Shown here one piece after another: positions 1 to 9,616 of a DNA stretch of 64,000 bases. The stretch is from Yersinia rochesterensis (GTDB lineage Bacteria > Pseudomonadota > Gammaproteobacteria > Enterobacterales > Enterobacteriaceae). A model generated the notes under the pieces. The model searched no databases. It was not told where the DNA came from and saw only the letters and a list, made by a program, of their open reading frames with translations. Each line of letters starts with the position of its first letter. The first letter of the stretch is position 1. Location of the stretch: assembly GCF_003600645.1 (NCBI RefSeq), contig NZ_CP032482.1, positions 868,001-932,000 on the forward strand. Reading direction: 5' to 3'. Both the position numbers and the translations under genes were made by a program.

Positions 1-583
1 ACACGCCGTTTTGCGCCACAAAAATGCCGCCCTCATTCAAACTAAGGGCGCATCCCTCATAGAAAGCAGAGGTAAACAGACTTTCTCCTGGTCCAATGGG
101 GTCAGTGCAGTCAGAGATAATGACATCGAATTTTTCGTGCGTTTGATTAACGAAATTGACGCCATCATCAATCACTAATTTGAAACGAGGGTCATCATAA
201 GCACCCGCATTATGATTCGGGAGATACTGGCGGCAGAATTCGACAACACCGGCGTCAATTTCCACCATGGTAATCTGTTCGATATTTTTGTGGCGGCTGA
301 CTTCACGTAGCATCGCGCCATCGCCGCCGCCAATGATCAGCACTTTCTTTACCTGACCGTGGGCCAACAAAGGGACGTGTGTCATCATTTCGTGATAGAT
401 AAATTCATCGCGCTCAGTGGTTTGCACCACGCCATCCAACGCCATTACCCGACCCAGCACCGGGTTCTCAAAAATCACCAAATCCTGATGCTCGGTTTTT
501 TCGCGGTACAGTACATTTTCTACTGAAAAATACTGACCGAAGTTGGCATGTAATGTTTCATACCATAGTTCTTTCTGTGACAT
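1..583 (-). CDS. speE: spermidine synthase, C-terminal part beyond the window
   Basis: Polyamine aminopropyltransferase: moves the aminopropyl group of decarboxylated S-adenosylmethionine onto putrescine to give spermidine, in the cytoplasm. The visible 194 codons start at the ATG at 581-583, behind an AAGGAG ribosome site. They contain the N-terminal beta domain, [18 protein letters not shown] (residues about 63-80) and the nucleotide-binding glycine motif [19 protein letters not shown], as in E. coli SpeE. The 3' end (roughly 90-100 codons by comparison with the family) lies outside the window. In E. coli speE is followed by-gene speD on the same strand; that side is not visible here. yacC lies just upstream on the same strand. 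Identity is seen directly by family motifs; function is by family. Confidence 0.96.
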   Translation of the reverse strand, partial: MSQKELWYETLHANFGQYFSVENVLYREKTEHQDLVIFENPVLGRVMALDGVVQTTERDEFIYHEMMTHVPLLAHGQVKKVLIIGGGDGAMLREVSRHKNIEQITMVEIDAGVVEFCRQYLPNHNAGAYDDPRFKLVIDDGVNFVNQTHEKFDVIISDCTDPIGPGESLFTSAFYEGCALSLNEGGIFVAQNGV

Positions 584-697
584 GTTCGGGGCTTCTCCTT
601 CGCAGTAACAGCCATGAAAAATGGGGGCAACATCATAGCCAACTCTGGCTGAGGTTGCACGGTTGAATTTCAGACTGATAGGGTAAATGCGGGGTCG

Positions 698-1066
698 CTA
701 GTTAGCGTAGGCCAATAAACTTAAAGAGTCACGAGCCAGAGATTTGCATTTGGTCGGAACGGGGAGCGCAATACCACGTAGGTCGCGATAGCTCTCTTCA
801 CCCAACGCATTCATATTGAAGCTACTGTAGTTACGCAGGTCCCAGCGATTTTGTTGAGCAAAATAGACAATTGCTCGTTTGATTTCATTATTAGGTAATT
901 CCTTATAGCCGCAATCATTTTTCAGATAAACGAATACCGCAGTCAGATCGGCAAGATCTTCTGCTTCAGATTCACTTAATGCAGAACTGGCAGATGAGAA
1001 TCCGCACAGGGCAAGCAGCAGCATAACTAATGTTGTTCTTTTCATCGCGGAAATAGGCTTATTCAT
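698..1066 (-). CDS. yacC: YacC-family small secreted protein (pilotin-like)
   Basis: A 122-residue exported protein. The N-terminus has a basic start, a hydrophobic core (TTLVMLLLALCGFSSASSA) and a probable signal-peptidase site near residue 29, so the mature part should be periplasmic or attached outside the inner membrane. Two cysteines (in NDCGYKEL and TKCKSL) could form a disulphide. The position between speE and cueO matches yacC of E. coli. The family is related to PulS/OutS pilotins of type II secretion, but no secretion genes are nearby, so that role is not implied here. An internal ATG (codon 8) is an alternative start; neither has a clear ribosome site. Function unknown. Confidence 0.8.
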   Translation of the reverse strand: MNKPISAMKRTTLVMLLLALCGFSSASSALSESEAEDLADLTAVFVYLKNDCGYKELPNNEIKRAIVYFAQQNRWDLRNYSSFNMNALGEESYRDLRGIALPVPTKCKSLARDSLSLLAYAN

Positions 1067-1168
1067 TGTTAACAGACGTTATCACACTGTGATGGTTCAG
1101 AGTAAATTTTATTATGTCCTTAGTGTGGGCATATACGGAGGTTGATTCACAAAGTGATTGATTACAGC

Positions 1169-1199
1169 TTGACCTTCCCTTTAGGGGAAGGTTTATGCT
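1169..1199 (+). promoter_or_regulatory. CueR-type copper-responsive promoter of cueO
   Basis: A -35 box TTGACC (1169-1174) and a -10 box TATGCT (1194-1199) are separated by 19 bp. This overlong spacer is typical of MerR-family promoters. The spacer holds the dyad ACCTTCCC-TTTAG-GGGAAGGT (1172-1192), closely like the CueR operator of E. coli copA and cueO. The palindrome and spacing are seen in the sequence; control by CueR with Cu(I) is established for this motif elsewhere and inferred here. Confidence 0.85.
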
Positions 1200-1282
1200 G
1201 GCGGATAATGCTGTTCTTGTGCTAAGCGAGCACTTACTCACGATAAGTCTTATCATTATCGACAATCAGAATGGAGACGACC

Positions 1283-2884
1283 ATGCATCGCCGTGATTTT
1301 ATCAAGTTAACGGCAGCTCTTGGAGCCGCCACTTCACTGCCTTTATGGAGCCGCGCGGCTTTAGCCGCAGATTTTTCACCTTTACCTATCCCGCCACTAC
1401 TGCTCCCGGATGCCAGTGGCAATATTAATTTGAATATCCAAACTGGCACTATGGCCTGGTTGCCCTCCGCCGCCACGCAAACTTGGGGCTATAACGGCAA
1501 CTTATTAGGGCCAGCTATTCGTTTGCAGCGCGGCAAGCCGGTTACTATTCACATAACAAATTCCTTACCGGAAGCCACGACGGTGCACTGGCACGGCCTG
1601 GAAATCCCCGGCGATGTTGACGGAGGGCCGCAAGCACTGATTCAGCCAGGAGCAAAACGCCAGGTGGCATTGACGGCAGAACAGCCCGCCGCCACTTGTT
1701 GGTTCCATCCCCATACCCACGGTAAAACCGGCCGTCAGGTCGCGATGGGGCTGGGCGGATTGGTGCTAATAGATGATAGTGACAGTGAAAAACTGCCGCT
1801 GCCAAAACAGTGGGGCGTGGATGACATTCCGGTCATTTTGCAGGATAAATTGCTGGGTAAAGATGGCCAGGTTGACTATCAACTGGATGTGATGACGGCG
1901 GCGGTGGGCTGGTTTGGTGACCGGATGCTCACTAATGGTGCCAGCTATCCGCAGCAGATTACGCCGCGCGGTTGGGTGCGCTTGCGGTTATTGAATGGGT
2001 GCAATGCGCGTTCCCTGAATCTCGCCCTCAGTGATGGCCGCCCAATGTATGTGATTGGCAGTGACGGCGGATTACTGGCAGAGCCGGTCGCGGTGCGCGA
2101 GTTGCCGATATTGATGGGCGAACGTTTTGAGGTGCTGGTGGATACTTCCGACGGCAAAGCACTTGATTTGGTCACTTTGCCGGTCAAACAAATGGGCATG
2201 ACATTGGCTCCGTTTGATAACCCCTTGCCGGTATTACGCATTCAACCCTCATTGACTGCGGGCAGTAAAACATTGCCGGATTCTCTGGTCATCGTGCCGC
2301 CGCTGGTGGAGGTCACCGCTTTGCCAGAGCGCTGGTTCCAACTGATGATGGACCCCAAATTGGATATGTTGGGTATGCAGGCGCTAATGAGCCGCTATGG
2401 TATGCAGGCCATGGCGGGCATGAGCATGGACCACGGCAATATGGGAGGAATGGATAATGGTGCTATGGGCGGTATGGATCACAGCAATATGAAAGGCATG
2501 AACCATAGCGCGATGACAGCGGCTCCGGCTTTTGATTTCAGTCACGCCAATATGATTAATGGCAAAGCATTCTCAATGACCGACGCGGCGTTTGATGCCA
2601 AGCAGGGCAAATACGAGAAATGGACTATTTCCGGTGAGGGCGACATGATGCTCCATCCATTCCATGTCCACGGCACGCAGTTCCGTATTTTGAGTGAGAA
2701 TGGCAAACCGCCAGCAGAGCATCGCCGTGGTTGGAAAGATACGGTGCGAGTGGAAGGCGCGCGCAGTGAGATATTAGTGCGCTTTAATCATCTGGCCCCG
2801 GCCAGTACCCCTTATATGGCCCATTGCCACCTGTTGGAGCATGAAGATACCGGCATGATGCTGGGCTTTACCGTCAGCGCTTAA
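1283..2884 (+). CDS. cueO: multicopper oxidase CueO
   Basis: Periplasmic cuprous oxidase that detoxifies Cu(I). The protein begins with a twin-arginine signal ([13 protein letters not shown], cleavage after AALA near residue 28), so it is exported folded. Three cupredoxin domains follow with the four copper-binding blocks HWHG (about 102), HPHTHG (about 142), HPFHVHG (about 445) and [13 protein letters not shown] (about 500). A methionine-rich loop (about 350-405, repeated MxHxxM and GGMD units) is the extra copper-binding segment of this subfamily. The ATG at 1283 is preferred over the in-frame ATG at 1271 because GGAGAC (1273-1278) then serves as ribosome site and the signal matches the E. 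coli form. 533 residues. A CueR-type promoter lies about 85 bp upstream. Confidence 0.96.
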   Translation: MHRRDFIKLTAALGAATSLPLWSRAALAADFSPLPIPPLLLPDASGNINLNIQTGTMAWLPSAATQTWGYNGNLLGPAIRLQRGKPVTIHITNSLPEATTVHWHGLEIPGDVDGGPQALIQPGAKRQVALTAEQPAATCWFHPHTHGKTGRQVAMGLGGLVLIDDSDSEKLPLPKQWGVDDIPVILQDKLLGKDGQVDYQLDVMTAAVGWFGDRMLTNGASYPQQITPRGWVRLRLLNGCNARSLNLALSDGRPMYVIGSDGGLLAEPVAVRELPILMGERFEVLVDTSDGKALDLVTLPVKQMGMTLAPFDNPLPVLRIQPSLTAGSKTLPDSLVIVPPLVEVTALPERWFQLMMDPKLDMLGMQALMSRYGMQAMAGMSMDHGNMGGMDNGAMGGMDHSNMKGMNHSAMTAAPAFDFSHANMINGKAFSMTDAAFDAKQGKYEKWTISGEGDMMLHPFHVHGTQFRILSENGKPPAEHRRGWKDTVRVEGARSEILVRFNHLAPASTPYMAHCHLLEHEDTGMMLGFTVSA

Positions 2885-2888
2885 GTCA

Positions 2889-2924
2889 CTCCCCGGCGAG
2901 TTGGTCGGGGAGGTTTTCTTTTTT
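2889..2924 (+). terminator. rho-independent terminator of cueO
   Basis: Stem CTCCCCG (2889-2895) pairs with CGGGGAG (2906-2912) around a 10-nt loop and is followed by GTTTTCTTTTTT. It lies 4 bp after the cueO stop and ends at the 3' end of the convergent membrane-protein gene. Confidence 0.85.
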
Positions 2925-3543
2925 ATACTTTTAGCAGTTCAGTCAAGGCGGGTTGGAGGATCTGATTACCGTTTTTATCTTTCTTAATGATATATCCCTG
3001 ATAATAACTAAAACCCTCTCTCGGTATTTCTTCTATCAGCCATTCTGCACGTTGGAGTGCGAGTAGACTTTTGATGGTCAGCCATATCTTGCTGATAAGA
3101 AAGCAGATAATCACTATCGCCAATCCTATTGTCACCCATAGCATATACGGGGTATCGGAAGGGGGAAGTTCAACGGTTTGTTTGAGGGCTAAATACAAAG
3201 TTACAGCTTGCAGCAACAGTTTGATGATCAGAAAACGTCGAAAGAAAGATGCCAAACGCGCGGCACTGATAAAACAGGGGTTTTTTAAGGACGTACGCGT
3301 TTCTTGCACCGGGATCCCCCGGACATAAACCATCCATTGTGTTTTTTCAGTAATCAGATAAATAGTCCCTTTCTCTGCCATTTGGTGCAAATGTAATGAA
3401 ACCCAGACGCTGAAGACCAAACCGACAATAAAGTAGTAAAAGATTGGGACACTCAAGCCAAAAAAGGCGACAAACAAGCTGATGGCGGCGATTACCGTAA
3501 AAGTGACGGAATAAAGCCAGATACTGGTTGACTGATAATTCAT
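2923..3543 (-). CDS. hypothetical inner-membrane protein, 206 aa
   Basis: I do not recognise this protein. It has about four predicted membrane segments: two near the N-terminus (residues about 10-30 and 32-52), a third around 105-122 and a fourth around 132-155. Between the two pairs is a soluble stretch with VRGIPVQETRTSLKNP and basic FFRRFLIIK; the cytoplasmic-looking tail contains EEIPREGFSYYQGYIIKKDKNGNQIL. No catalytic motif is visible. It is convergent with cueO and divergent from hpt, and is not part of the usual E. coli gene order here, so it looks like a lineage-specific insertion. Coding is supported by length, composition and lack of any overlapping candidate. Confidence 0.7.
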   Translation of the reverse strand: MNYQSTSIWLYSVTFTVIAAISLFVAFFGLSVPIFYYFIVGLVFSVWVSLHLHQMAEKGTIYLITEKTQWMVYVRGIPVQETRTSLKNPCFISAARLASFFRRFLIIKLLLQAVTLYLALKQTVELPPSDTPYMLWVTIGLAIVIICFLISKIWLTIKSLLALQRAEWLIEEIPREGFSYYQGYIIKKDKNGNQILQPALTELLKV

Positions 3544-3786
3544 TAAAACATTCCTTGTCGAGGGCTATCCACAGGCAATATCTGAGCCAAATTTATGGCG
3601 CTAGTATATCTCTCAATACGTCTGCTGTTTATCTTTGTTATACTTTTGCCCGGCTATTCAGCGGGGAGAGTGGCCGGATGTCCTTTGAATTGTGTTAAAC
3701 TAGGGGCATCAATCTGTATCATTGAGGCTATCTGCACTGGCTGCTCATTGATATAAAATCAATAAATTTAAATAGGTATGTTGGCT

Positions 3787-4323
3787 GTGAAGCACACTGT
3801 AGAAGTCATGATTTCCGAACAGGAAGTCAAAAACCGGATTGTCGAATTAGGCCGCCAAATCTCCGAACATTATCGCGACAGTGGCAGTGAAATGGTGTTG
3901 GTGGGGTTGCTCCGTGGTTCATTTATGTTTATGGCTGATTTATGTCGCGCGATAGACGTTTCCCATGAAGTCGATTTTATGACCGCCTCGAGCTATGGCA
4001 ACGGCATGAGCACTACCCGCGATGTGAAAATCCTGAAAGATTTGGATGAAGATATCCGTGGTAAAGACGTGCTGATTGTCGAAGATATTATCGATTCCGG
4101 TAACACGCTAAGTAAAGTTCGTGAAATTCTGCAACTGCGTGGGCCAAAATCATTGGCGATCTGTACGCTGCTGGATAAACCTGAGCGTCGTGAAGTACAA
4201 GTTCCCGTAGAGTGGGTCGGTTTTACCATTCCTGATGAGTTCGTAGTGGGTTATGGTATCGATTATGCTCAGCGTTACCGGCACTTGCCGTATGTCGGCA
4301 AAGTTGTGATGTTTGACGAGTAA
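3787..4323 (+). CDS. hpt: hypoxanthine phosphoribosyltransferase
   Basis: Purine salvage enzyme making IMP (and weakly GMP) from hypoxanthine and PRPP. The PRPP-binding loop [14 protein letters not shown] (about 100-113), the flexible-loop region [17 protein letters not shown] and the C-terminal [24 protein letters not shown] are all present. The start is uncertain: GTG at 3787 gives 178 residues, the length of E. coli Hpt (…KHTVEVMI), while an in-frame ATG at 3778 would add three residues but sits only 2 nt after the weak AGG at 3773-3775. I chose 3787 for length agreement. Divergent from the membrane orphan and convergent with can. Confidence 0.95.
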   Translation: MKHTVEVMISEQEVKNRIVELGRQISEHYRDSGSEMVLVGLLRGSFMFMADLCRAIDVSHEVDFMTASSYGNGMSTTRDVKILKDLDEDIRGKDVLIVEDIIDSGNTLSKVREILQLRGPKSLAICTLLDKPERREVQVPVEWVGFTIPDEFVVGYGIDYAQRYRHLPYVGKVVMFDE

Positions 4324-4325
4324 TC

Positions 4326-4460
4326 GGCTACTGCGCGTCGTCATTTTGAGATTACGCAGTACTCAGAATCCTCACGTACTATGTGTACGCTCCGGTTCTT
4401 GCGTGCTGGGCGCACTCAAACTGACTTAGCTCGCTACGCCTTATTTGCAGATGATCACTG
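4326..4460. repeat. intergenic palindromic repeat shared with the relA-mazG gap
   Basis: Begins GGCTACTGCGC and contains CTCACGTACTATGTGTACG followed by CTCCGG; it ends with AGCTCGCTACGCCTTATTT. The same start, the same ACGTAC/GTAC core and the same kind of end recur at 41687-41850. It fills the gap between the convergent genes hpt and can. I do not know an official name for the family; the boundaries are approximate. Confidence 0.6.
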
Positions 4461-4544
4461 TACGTTAATATTTTGAGTTCGAGTGTCTTTAGCAGCATTT
4501 ACGGATGGGAGAGGGTGCGTTTTAACACCCTCCCATAGGACTCA

Positions 4545-5207
4545 TTAGTTTTGTCTGTTTGGTTGCAGTATTTTAGCCATTGCTTCGCGGTACTTGATTT
4601 CCAGTTCGCTGAGACTGGTGCTAGAAATATTTAAATCCGTCAGTTTGCCGTCTTCAATACCATAGACCCAGCCGTGAATCATCGCTTTCTGCCCGCGCTT
4701 CCAGGCGGAGCGAACAATAGTCGAATGACCCAAGTTATAGACTTGCTCTACCACGTTGATTTTACATAACATATCGCTGCGTTCTTCGGCTGGCAGTTCA
4801 CCCAGCAGAGTGCTGTGTTTGAACCAAAGATCCCGAATGTGCAGTAACCAGTTGTCAATAAGCCCTAATTCAAGGTCTTTTTTCATTGCGGCTTCAACAC
4901 CACCACAGCCAAGGTGACCGCAGATAATGATATGCTCGACCTGTAAAACGTCGATGGCGTATTGCACCACGGACAAACAGTTCAGATCCGTATGGATAAC
5001 CAGATTGGCAACATTGCGGTGAACAAACAATTCCCCAGCTTTCAGGCCGGTTAACTGTTCAGCAGGAACGCGGCTGTCTGAACAACCAATCCACAAAAAT
5101 CGAGGTTTCTGGGCTTCCGCCAAGTGTTCAAAAAAACCAGGATCGTCTTTACTGATGGCTTTTGACCAGAGGTCATTGTTCGCGAGGAGCTTCTCTATTT
5201 CTTTCAT
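4545..5207 (-). CDS. can: beta-class carbonic anhydrase
   Basis: Zinc enzyme interconverting CO2 and bicarbonate, supplying bicarbonate for carboxylations. The zinc ligands and acid are in CSDSRVPAE (Cys42, Asp44) and CGHLGCGG (His98, Cys101); HRNVANLV is also typical. Taking the ATG at 5205-5207 (MKEIEKLL) gives 220 residues, exactly the E. coli length; the upstream in-frame extension of 17 codons has no family similarity. Divergent from yadG, as in E. coli, with a gap of 234 bp that should hold both promoters. Confidence 0.96.
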   Translation of the reverse strand: MKEIEKLLANNDLWSKAISKDDPGFFEHLAEAQKPRFLWIGCSDSRVPAEQLTGLKAGELFVHRNVANLVIHTDLNCLSVVQYAIDVLQVEHIIICGHLGCGGVEAAMKKDLELGLIDNWLLHIRDLWFKHSTLLGELPAEERSDMLCKINVVEQVYNLGHSTIVRSAWKRGQKAMIHGWVYGIEDGKLTDLNISSTSLSELEIKYREAMAKILQPNRQN

Positions 5208-5441
5208 TAATGTAAATAGCCTGTAATGAACGGATTGCGATAGGATAATATACGACAAGGATCACGATTTTAAAATCGGAACAGTGACTTTGTTGAATGC
5301 ATATTTTTTGTCCGCACAACATCTTCTCTGTATCTAACTGCTTCCCTTTGCCTCCGCAACTGACCCCGACAGTGAGGGGGAAACAAGTCACGGACATGCT
5401 GTGACCGCTGGGAACTCATAGAATAAGGTTCTTTTTTACTT

Positions 5442-6368
5442 ATGACATATGCACTGGAAATAACGCAACTGACCAAAACCTATGCAGGTGGCGTTCAGGC
5501 ATTGCGTGGCATTGATCTGCACGTAGAAGCAGGCGATTTTTATGCACTACTTGGGCCTAATGGGGCGGGTAAATCCACCACCATTGGTATTATCAGTTCA
5601 TTGGTGAATAAAACCTCTGGCAAGGTGAAAGTCTTTGGCTACGACATCGACCAAGATATCGTGAATGCCAAACGCCAGCTTGGGCTAGTGCCACAAGAAT
5701 TTAACTTTAACCCGTTTGAGACGGTATTGCAGATTGTGATTACTCAAGCGGGATATTACGGCGTCACACGGCGAGAGGCCCTGCAACGAGCAGAAAAATA
5801 TCTCAGCCAGCTAGACTTATGGAGCAAACGTCATGAGCGCGCTATCCGCCTATCCGGTGGGATGAAGCGCCGTTTGATGATTGCCCGCGCTCTGATGCAT
5901 GAACCTAAGTTACTGATTCTGGATGAGCCGACAGCAGGGGTGGACATCGAGCTGCGCCGCTCCATGTGGGGCTTCCTCAAAGAGCTGAATGCGCAGGGAA
6001 CGACCATCATTCTGACGACTCATTATCTGGAAGAGGCGGAAATGCTGTGCCGCAACATTGGCATTATCCAGAATGGTGAGTTGGTGGAAAATACCACTAT
6101 GAAGCAGTTACTTGGCAAGCTTGAATCAGAAACATTTATTTTTGATTTGGGTATTAAAAGCCCACTGCCGAAGCTGGAAGGCTATAGCTATCGTCTGACG
6201 GACACCTCAACGTTGGAAGTTGATGTTAAACGTGAACAGGGCCTAAATGGTCTATTCAGTCAACTGAACGCTCAGGGAATTCAGGTACAAAGTATGCGCA
6301 ACAAGGCTAACCGTCTGGAAGAACTATTTGTCACCTTGGTTAATGGCAACGGGGGAGAAAAAGTATGA
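5442..6368 (+). CDS. yadG: ABC transporter ATP-binding protein YadG
   Basis: ATPase of an ABC-2 type exporter, 308 residues. Walker A GPNGAGKST (about 39-47), signature LSGGMKRRL (about 138-146), Walker B LLILDEPTAG and the switch histidine in TTHYLEEAEML are intact. The C-terminal 80 residues resemble the accessory domain of drug and lipid exporters of this type. The stop overlaps the start of yadH by 4 bp (ATGA), so the two are translationally coupled. Substrate unknown in E. coli as well. Confidence 0.93.
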   Translation: MTYALEITQLTKTYAGGVQALRGIDLHVEAGDFYALLGPNGAGKSTTIGIISSLVNKTSGKVKVFGYDIDQDIVNAKRQLGLVPQEFNFNPFETVLQIVITQAGYYGVTRREALQRAEKYLSQLDLWSKRHERAIRLSGGMKRRLMIARALMHEPKLLILDEPTAGVDIELRRSMWGFLKELNAQGTTIILTTHYLEEAEMLCRNIGIIQNGELVENTTMKQLLGKLESETFIFDLGIKSPLPKLEGYSYRLTDTSTLEVDVKREQGLNGLFSQLNAQGIQVQSMRNKANRLEELFVTLVNGNGGEKV

Positions 6369-7135
6369 CCCGCCTGTATTGGGTAGCATTACAGAGTATC
6401 TGGATCAAAGAAATCACCCGTTTTGCGCGCATTTGGATTCAAACTCTGGTGCCGCCAGTGATTACTATGTCGCTCTATTTCGTTATTTTCGGCAACCTGA
6501 TTGGCTCCCGAATTGGTGATATGGGGGGCTTTGATTATATGCAGTTTATTGTTCCCGGCCTGATAATGATGGCGGTGATAACAAACTCATATGCTAACGT
6601 CGCGGCCTCCTTTTTTGGCGCAAAATTCCAGCGCAGCATCGAAGAGTTGTTGGTCGCCCCTGTACCCACTCATATCGTGATTGTTGGCTATGTAGGCGGT
6701 GGTGTGGCGCGCGGGATCTGTGTCGGTATTCTGGTGACGATTATTTCGCTGTTCTTTGTGCCGCTGCATGTCCACTCTTGGTCAATGATCGCACTGACAT
6801 TAATGCTGACGGCAATATTATTTTCTCTCGGCGGATTGTTGAATGCTGTTTTTGCCAAGACTTTTGATGATATCAGTCTGGTGCCGACTTTTGTGCTGAC
6901 ACCACTAACCTATCTGGGTGGGGTATTTTACTCGTTAGCCTTGCTTCCTCCTTTCTGGCAAGCGGTGTCAAAACTTAACCCTATCGTGTATATGATCAGT
7001 GGGTTCCGTTACGGATTCCTCGGAATTACTGATGTGCCGTTGGTCTTTACCATTGGTGTGCTAGTGGTGTTTATCGCGGTATTTTATGCTTGGGCTTGGT
7101 ATTTGATTGAGCGTGGGCGCGGCCTACGCACCTAA
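6365..7135 (+). CDS. yadH: ABC-2 type permease YadH
   Basis: Membrane partner of YadG, 256 residues with about six membrane helices. Typical ABC-2 features are QFIVPGLIMMAVI near residue 60, the soluble stretch FQRSIEELLVAPVP, and the C-terminal PLTYLGGVFYSL...NPIVYMISGFRYGFLG. Starts at the ATGA overlap with yadG. An ERIC element begins at the stop codon, so the transcript may end in or run through the repeat. Confidence 0.93.
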   Translation: MTRLYWVALQSIWIKEITRFARIWIQTLVPPVITMSLYFVIFGNLIGSRIGDMGGFDYMQFIVPGLIMMAVITNSYANVAASFFGAKFQRSIEELLVAPVPTHIVIVGYVGGGVARGICVGILVTIISLFFVPLHVHSWSMIALTLMLTAILFSLGGLLNAVFAKTFDDISLVPTFVLTPLTYLGGVFYSLALLPPFWQAVSKLNPIVYMISGFRYGFLGITDVPLVFTIGVLVVFIAVFYAWAWYLIERGRGLRT

Positions 7136-7262
7136 TCCCCTGCGGCCTTGGCGCTACAGCGGTGTTGGCTACGTCCACTTACCCGAATCACTGACTAATG
7201 TAAGCTCATCGGGATGCGTTGACTTGCCGCCTTGCTGTAACACCAATGACTTTTGGGATGTT
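7136..7262. repeat. ERIC-type palindromic element
   Basis: About 127 bp. The core is ACCCGAATCACTGACT-AATGTAAGCTCATCGGGATG, the ERIC centre, with outer arms CGGCCTTGGCGCTACAGCGG...GTTGGC and GCCGCCTTGCTGTAACACC...GACTTTTGGGAT. It starts directly at the yadH stop. Elements of this family are non-autonomous and usually transcribed with the neighbouring gene. Confidence 0.8.
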
Positions 7263-7263
7263 T

Positions 7264-7335
7264 TTCGGCCTGGACGTTGCAGCGGTGTTGGCTGTATTCA
7301 CCTCTGCAACGTCAGTGACTTTGGATCGGATTTTA
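7264..7335. repeat. core-deleted ERIC derivative
   Basis: Directly after the full element comes GGCCTGGACGTTGCAGCGG-TGTTGGCTG...CACC joined to TCTGCAACGTCAGTGACTTTGGAT. These are the two outer arms of an ERIC element with the central hairpin missing. It may be a decayed second copy or the product of slippage between tandem copies. Confidence 0.5.
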
Positions 7336-7510
7336 AGTGCTATTCGTAAATTATTAGTAAGTTAATTGTTGTTAATACTAGAATTTAATCGTAATAAATA
7401 ATGTCCCCGTCTAATATCATCTTTCTCAACCTCGGGTGTCTCGTGCTATGCTGGCGCACCAGATTTTTCCCTTTTCAATTCAGCGCCGAATGCGCATAAG
7501 TAGAACGATA

Positions 7511-8818
7511 ATGTGGCATAAAAACAGAATAGCTATTGGGATGCTACTCGGTATTGTCATGTCGGTAATGATGCCGGCAACCCATGCAGACCTCCTGCCA
7601 GACGAAGCGGTTCTTACCCCTAAATATATGGTTACAGACCGCGATAGCGAAATGTATTCATTGGTTGGCGATCAGGTCATTCCTGTCGGTGAGATTAAAG
7701 AAGATCAACTTATCCAGGTTTTGCCCGCGGCGGCAGAATATTATGAATTCAAGTTTGGTAACGGTATCGGCTTTATTGATAAAGACGATTTACGCGATAT
7801 CAATAAAGTACGAAAAAACAATGATATATTGGGGGACTTGAATAAGCCTCTGCCAAATCAAAACATTATTATCAAACGCGAGACCCCGGTTTATTTAGTC
7901 GCAGATGTCGATGGCGAGCAATTTGCTACCTTAGCAGAAAACTTACGCTACCCGATTGTAGGTAAATTGAAAGACCGGCTAGGCAACACCTGGTATCAGG
8001 TGAATATTGGCGATCGTCTGGGATATGTCAGTAGCACTGATGCTGAAATAGATAACGGCATTCCTATTCTGACTTATCACCATATGTTGAAAAATGAGGA
8101 AAATAAACGCTTCCTCAATACCTCAACAACAACCTCTGATGCCGCGTTTAGCAACCAGATGACTTATCTCAAGCAGACCGGTTACGACACCATTTCTCTT
8201 TATCAGCTTGAAGGTTATCTCAATAACAAAATTAACCTGCCCGCGAAAGTTGTGGTGCTGACATTCGATGACGGCCTTAAATCAGTCTATCGCTATGCTT
8301 ATCCGATTCTGAAAGAGAATGGCTTCCGGGCAACGGCATTTATTATTTCATCGCGCATTAAACGTCATCCTCAGAAATGGAATCCTGACACATTACAGTT
8401 TATGAGTATTTCTGAATTAAAAGCCATTCAGGATGTATTTGATATTCAGTCTCATACGCACTTTTTACACCGGACTGACAATAAACGTAATCCAATTTTA
8501 TTGAGTCGTTCTTATCATAATATTGTTTTTGATTTTGAACATTCTCGCCGGGCTTTGTCGCAGTTTAATCCACACGTGATTTTTCTGTCATATCCGTTTG
8601 GTGGCTTTAACCAAACCGCGATTGATGCGGCGAAAAACGCGGGTTTCCATCTGGCGGTGACGACTATGCAGGGCAAGGTTAAACCCGGCGATAATCCGTA
8701 TACCCTCAAGCGGCTTTATATTTTGCGAACCGATTCAATTCCTACAATGGCAGAGCGTATCGCCAATGAACCTGGTCAGCCGGTTGCCGCCGCACCTGCG
8801 GTGATGGAGTCTGATTAG
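7511..8818 (+). CDS. yadE: periplasmic polysaccharide deacetylase YadE with N-terminal SH3-like region
   Basis: A NodB-family (carbohydrate esterase 4) protein, 435 residues from the ATG at 7511. The start is chosen because a normal signal peptide follows ([21 protein letters not shown], cleaved after THA); an upstream in-frame ATG exists at 7490. Two related segments (residues about 40-100 and 115-180) with [20 protein letters not shown] and [16 protein letters not shown] look like bacterial SH3 folds. The deacetylase domain follows with IPILTYHHM, the metal-binding LTFDDGLKS (about 235), SHTHFLH and LSYPFGG. The position before panD matches E. coli yadE. Predicted substrate is a cell-wall or surface polysaccharide; not proven. 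Confidence 0.85.
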   Translation: MWHKNRIAIGMLLGIVMSVMMPATHADLLPDEAVLTPKYMVTDRDSEMYSLVGDQVIPVGEIKEDQLIQVLPAAAEYYEFKFGNGIGFIDKDDLRDINKVRKNNDILGDLNKPLPNQNIIIKRETPVYLVADVDGEQFATLAENLRYPIVGKLKDRLGNTWYQVNIGDRLGYVSSTDAEIDNGIPILTYHHMLKNEENKRFLNTSTTTSDAAFSNQMTYLKQTGYDTISLYQLEGYLNNKINLPAKVVVLTFDDGLKSVYRYAYPILKENGFRATAFIISSRIKRHPQKWNPDTLQFMSISELKAIQDVFDIQSHTHFLHRTDNKRNPILLSRSYHNIVFDFEHSRRALSQFNPHVIFLSYPFGGFNQTAIDAAKNAGFHLAVTTMQGKVKPGDNPYTLKRLYILRTDSIPTMAERIANEPGQPVAAAPAVMESD

Positions 8819-8862
8819 CTATTTCATTGTATAATATGAATATTGTGTAATATGAAGATAGG

Positions 8863-8894
8863 AAAAAGGCGCTTTAATTATAAGCGCCTTTTTT
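8863..8894 (+). terminator. rho-independent terminator after yadE
   Basis: AAAAAGGCGCTT (8863-8874) pairs with AAGCGCCTTTTT (8882-8893) around an 8-nt AT loop; because of the A and T tails it could work in both directions. Confidence 0.85.
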
Positions 8895-8898
8895 ATTG

Positions 8899-9048
8899 TG
8901 CGGCTTCAAGGATGAAAGGTATTACCCAAAGTCATTGACGTTGCAGGTAGGCAGCAAGTAACGCATCCCGATGAGCTGACTGAAGTCAGTGATTCGGGTA
9001 AGTGAACGTAGCTAACACCCCTGCGGCTTCAAGGATGAAAGGTCATTA
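8899..9048. repeat. ERIC element plus an extra copy of its terminal 22 bp
   Basis: A full element runs from about 8920 (TATTACCCAAAGTCATTG) through the core CATCCCGATGAGCTGACTGAAGTCAGTGATTCGGGTA (in two parts around 8960-9002) to GGTCATTA at 9048. The 22 bp at 9022-9043, the ERIC end, are repeated exactly at 8899-8920, directly before the element. The outermost bases overlap the panD stop codon (TTA at 9046-9048 on this strand). Confidence 0.75.
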
Positions 9049-9426
9049 CGCCACTTGAACGGGCACTGCTTTAGCCTTGCGCTGTAGCTGATTTTCACCT
9101 TCAAAATACGCCACTTTTGGGTGGTGCAGGCGGGCATCAGCATCTGACATCTGGACATAGGAACAGATGATCAATTTGTCACCAACACAAGCACAACGTG
9201 CTGCTGCGCCGTTCACTGAGATAATTCGTGAACCTCGTTCGGCGGCGATAGCATAAGTCGAAAAACGCTGACCATTATCAACGTTATAAATATCAATGGC
9301 TTCATATTCCAGAATACCTGCGGCTTCCAGAAAATCCTGATCAATAGCGCAGGAACCTTCATAGTGCAAATCAGCTTGAGTGACTTTCACCCGGTGCAGT
9401 TTGCCTTGCAACATAGTGCGTATCAT
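9046..9426 (-). CDS. panD: aspartate 1-decarboxylase (pyruvoyl enzyme) precursor
   Basis: Makes beta-alanine for pantothenate by decarboxylating aspartate. The 126-residue proenzyme has the self-cleavage site Gly24-Ser25 in [10 protein letters not shown]; Ser25 becomes the pyruvoyl group. Other conserved parts are [14 protein letters not shown] (Tyr58 region) and [19 protein letters not shown]. Length equals the family norm. It is read in the same direction as panC and panB but is separated from panC by 190 bp. Its stop codon coincides with the end of an ERIC element. Confidence 0.97.
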
Positions 9427-9616
9427 AACTCTTACCTTTGACCCCGGTTATAGCCCAGAATAAGTCTGGCACCCGCCCCATCATCGACCGATTTAGGGAG
9501 AAGCGCTCAGTTTTGCTGATTTTATATCAGTTGTCTATGACTGACTTTATCTCCCCTGAGCCAATCTACAACTCAGATTTCTTTGGGGAGATTCAAGGCA
9601 ATCGACATCATTGACA

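Noticed and set aside
7107..7349. 80-codon frame after yadH
   Set aside because: It consists of ERIC and ERIC-derived sequence overlapping the end of yadH; composition is that of the repeat.
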